A program made the translations under genes and the position numbers. This document shows, piece after piece, positions 62,140 to 64,000 of a stretch of DNA of 64,000 nt. The DNA comes from Agromyces atrinae. Its GTDB lineage: Bacteria; Actinomycetota; Actinomycetes; Actinomycetales; Microbacteriaceae. The stretch covers positions 1,178,001 through 1,242,000 of the forward strand of contig NZ_JACCBI010000001.1 in the NCBI RefSeq assembly GCF_013407835.1, written 5' to 3'. The stretch's first letter is position 1, and every line of letters begins with the position of its first letter. Below the pieces are notes generated by a model. That model was not told the DNA's origin. It saw only the letters and a program-made list of their open reading frames with translations, and ran no database searches.

Positions 62140-63318
62140 ATGACCTTCGAGCCCCTGGCGAGCGACTTCTACGCGTACGAGAACCAGCTGACCGATGTCG
62201 AGAAGGAGTCGATCGCCGAGCTGCGCGCGTGGCTCGAGGCGGACGTCGCCCCGGTCGTCAACGACTACTGGGAGCGCGCGGAGTTCCCGATGCAGGTCAT
62301 CGAACCGCTCGCTCGGCTCGGAGTGCTCTCGCACGGCTGGGAGGAGACCCGCCGGTTCGAGAACTCGGCCGTCTTCCGCGGTTTCGTCGCGCTCGAGCTC
62401 GCCCGGGTGGATGCCGGTGTGGCGACCTTCGTCGGAGTGCAGAACGGTCTCGCGACCGGGTCGATCGCGGTGTGCGGCTCGGCCGAGCAGCGCGCGGAGT
62501 GGATACCGAAGCTCGCGAGCGGCGAGATCATCGGCGCCTTCGGCCTCACGGAGCCGCTGTCGGGGTCGGATTCGGCGCAGGGCCTCCGCACGATCGCGAC
62601 GCGCGACGGCGACGACTGGATCCTGAACGGCGAGAAGCGCTGGATCGGCAACGCCACCTTCTCGGACATCACGATCATCTGGGCGAAGGATGCCGACGAC
62701 GGCCAGGTCATGGGCTTCATCGTGCCGACCTCGACGCCGGGGTACTCCGCGACGAAGATCGAGCGGAAGATCAGCCTGCGCACGGTGCAGAATGCCGATA
62801 TCACGCTCACCGATGTACGCGTGCCCGAGTCGCACCGCCTGCAGAACGCCAACTCGTTCAAGGACACCGCGAAGGTGCTGCGCCTCACGCGCGCCGAGGT
62901 CGCCTGGGCCGCCGTCGGCACGTCGATCGGCGCCTACGAGGCCGCCGTGCGCTACGCGACCGATCGCGTGCAGTTCGGCAAGCCGATCGCCTCGCACCAG
63001 CTCGTGCAGGACCTGCTCGTCAAGTGCCTCGGCAACATCACGGCGTCGATCGGCATGGTCGTGCGCGTCTCCGAGATGCTCGACCGCGGCGAGCAGCGCG
63101 ACGAGCACTCGGCCCTCGCGAAGGCCTACGCCACCTCGCGCATGCGTGAGACGGTCGCGTGGTCGCGCGAGGCCCTCGGCGGCAACGGCATCGTGCTCGA
63201 CTTCGACGCCGCTCGCTTCTTCGCCGACGCCGAGGCGCTCTACTCGTACGAGGGCACGCGCGAGATGAACACCCTCATCGTCGGGCGCTCGGTCACGGGC
63301 AAGGCGGCGTTCGTCTAG
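62140..63318 (+). CDS. Acyl-CoA dehydrogenase, glutaryl-CoA dehydrogenase-like
   Basis: 392 residues from ATG with GGAG upstream. It is a flavoenzyme with an N-terminal helical domain and FAD-binding segments AFGLTEPLSGSDS and KRWIGNATFSD. The region near the C-terminus, EALYSYEGTREMNTLIVGRSVTG (quoted in parts: LYSYEGTREMNTLI, VGRSVTG), places the catalytic Glu in YEGT as in glutaryl-CoA dehydrogenases and related short branched enzymes. The substrate is not certain. Electrons would go to an electron-transfer flavoprotein. It is probably controlled through the palindromes in the shared promoter with manA. Confidence 0.92.
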   Translation: MTFEPLASDFYAYENQLTDVEKESIAELRAWLEADVAPVVNDYWERAEFPMQVIEPLARLGVLSHGWEETRRFENSAVFRGFVALELARVDAGVATFVGVQNGLATGSIAVCGSAEQRAEWIPKLASGEIIGAFGLTEPLSGSDSAQGLRTIATRDGDDWILNGEKRWIGNATFSDITIIWAKDADDGQVMGFIVPTSTPGYSATKIERKISLRTVQNADITLTDVRVPESHRLQNANSFKDTAKVLRLTRAEVAWAAVGTSIGAYEAAVRYATDRVQFGKPIASHQLVQDLLVKCLGNITASIGMVVRVSEMLDRGEQRDEHSALAKAYATSRMRETVAWSREALGGNGIVLDFDAARFFADAEALYSYEGTREMNTLIVGRSVTGKAAFV

Positions 63319-63480
63319 GACGGCCATGCCGGGGAGCACGGGCGTCATGGCGGGAGGCGATCGTGTAATGTCAGCGCGTCGGAACTGCGGCCCATCGGAG
63401 TCGCGGTAGGGGTGTGATCGTCCGGTCGAGTCAGGAGACGGAGTGTTCAGGGGTGGGCCTGCGCTGAGGACGGTCGACAC

Positions 63481-64000
63481 GTGACCGCGACGTCGCTCGA
63501 TGCGCCTTCCGTCAGCACAGCGCCCTCGGCATCGGGCTTTCGGCCCGAGATCCAAGCTCTTCGCGCGCTCGCCGTCATGGCCGTGCTCGTGTTCCACCTG
63601 TGGCCGTTGCGCCTCACCGGTGGCTTCGTCGGCGTCGACGTCTTCTTCGTCATCTCCGGCTACCTGATCACGTCGCATCTTCTCGGGGAATCCACTCGCA
63701 CCGGGAGCATCCGACTCGGTCGGTTCTGGGCCAGGCGAGCGAAACGCCTCCTCCCGTCATCCCTCCTGGTCCTCGCAGTGACCGCACTCGCGATCCTCGC
63801 TTTCGTGCCCGCGGGCCGGTGGCAGCAGTTCCTGTCCGAGATCGCAGCCTCCACTCTGTACGTGCAGAACTGGCTGCTCGCGGCGAACAGCGTCGACTAC
63901 CTCGCGGCGACGGGCAACATACCGTCTCCCGTCCAGCACTTCTGGACGCTCTCAGTCGAGGAGCAGTTCTATGTGATGATGCCGATCGTGATGCTCGGCG
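63481..64000 (+). CDS. Acyltransferase-3 family membrane protein, N-terminal part (3' end outside window)
   Basis: The frame starts at GTG 63481 and is open for 173 codons to the right edge. After about 20 variable residues comes the hallmark FRPEIQALRALAVMAVLVFHLWPLRLTGGFVGVDVFFVISGYLI (quoted in parts: FRPEIQALRALAVMAVLVFH, GGFVGVDVFFVISGYLI) with the catalytic-type His in VFH, then RFWARRAKRLLPSSLL and VQHFWTLSVEEQFYV. This is the OafA/YrhL (Acyl_transf_3) family that O-acetylates envelope sugars. Many members carry a C-terminal SGNH domain, which would be outside the window. The gap upstream is 162 bp, with only a weak -10-like TAATGT near 63367. Confidence 0.93.
   Translation, partial: MTATSLDAPSVSTAPSASGFRPEIQALRALAVMAVLVFHLWPLRLTGGFVGVDVFFVISGYLITSHLLGESTRTGSIRLGRFWARRAKRLLPSSLLVLAVTALAILAFVPAGRWQQFLSEIAASTLYVQNWLLAANSVDYLAATGNIPSPVQHFWTLSVEEQFYVMMPIVMLG

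Overview
The window is about 64 kb of chromosome from a high-GC Gram-positive actinobacterium, most likely a member of the Microbacteriaceae. This rests on the strong G/C bias at third codon positions, frequent GTG starts, two WhiB proteins, the SigR/RsrA mycothiol-redox pair, a fused Kgd/OdhA-type 2-oxoglutarate dehydrogenase, GuaB1, and the block secA - hpf - comF - lpqB - mtrB - mtrA ... ahcY ... manB - DUF3499 ... whiB2, which from memory runs in the same order as the Mycobacterium tuberculosis Rv3240c-Rv3260c region. The genus cannot be fixed from sequence alone. I saw no rRNA, tRNA, CRISPR array, insertion sequence or prophage.

Left part (1-16.7 kb). The end of metX is followed by a three-gene signalling module (membrane histidine kinase, second membrane protein, LuxR-type regulator). 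Next come an MFS exporter behind a 14-bp palindrome, a small thiamine-binding-type protein with an unknown partner gene, and a polar amino-acid ABC transporter (binding protein, permease, ATPase) with overlapping genes. A three-gene flavin redox cluster follows: FMN-binding lipoprotein, ApbE flavin transferase, and a NqrB/RnfD-like membrane protein fused to a ferredoxin-reductase module. Then come the NAD(P)HX dehydratase nnrD, two tandem CNNM/CorC-type membrane proteins and guaB1.

Middle (16.8-41.4 kb). Here are kgd, an MMPL exporter, rsrA-sigR, and the divergent aroA-rsgA-bcp operon. whiB1 follows a structured leader region. A PdtaS-like histidine kinase is followed by a CpaE-like ATPase and a SAF/CpaB-like protein. 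Two divergent intergenic regions flanking two small genes each hold a perfect 9-mer DnaA box; one of them also carries a strong promoter with a LacI-type operator in front of an Rv3235-like gene. The minus-strand housekeeping run mtrA-mtrB-lpqB-comF-hpf-secA follows.

Right part (41.5-64 kb). A translationally coupled MoxR/DUF58/DUF4129/DUF4350/GDPD-membrane cluster is followed by an aquaporin and a divergent SpoIIM/RDD pair. Then come ahcY, manB, a DUF3499 zinc-ribbon protein, a metallopeptidase-family protein lacking its HExxH motif, a 1051-residue glycosyltransferase-membrane fusion with a DUF5719 partner, whiB2, galE, a GlxA-type AraC regulator behind a dense TGGCA half-site array, manA, an acyl-CoA dehydrogenase behind two palindromes, and the start of an acyltransferase-3 gene that runs off the end.

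ManA, ManB, GalE, the glycosyltransferase, DUF5719 and the acyltransferase point to envelope polysaccharide or glycoconjugate synthesis. Gene spacing is tight: no gap exceeds 200 bp, and many neighbours share ATGA or GTGA start/stop overlaps. Several convergent pairs are separated by near-perfect bidirectional hairpin terminators.
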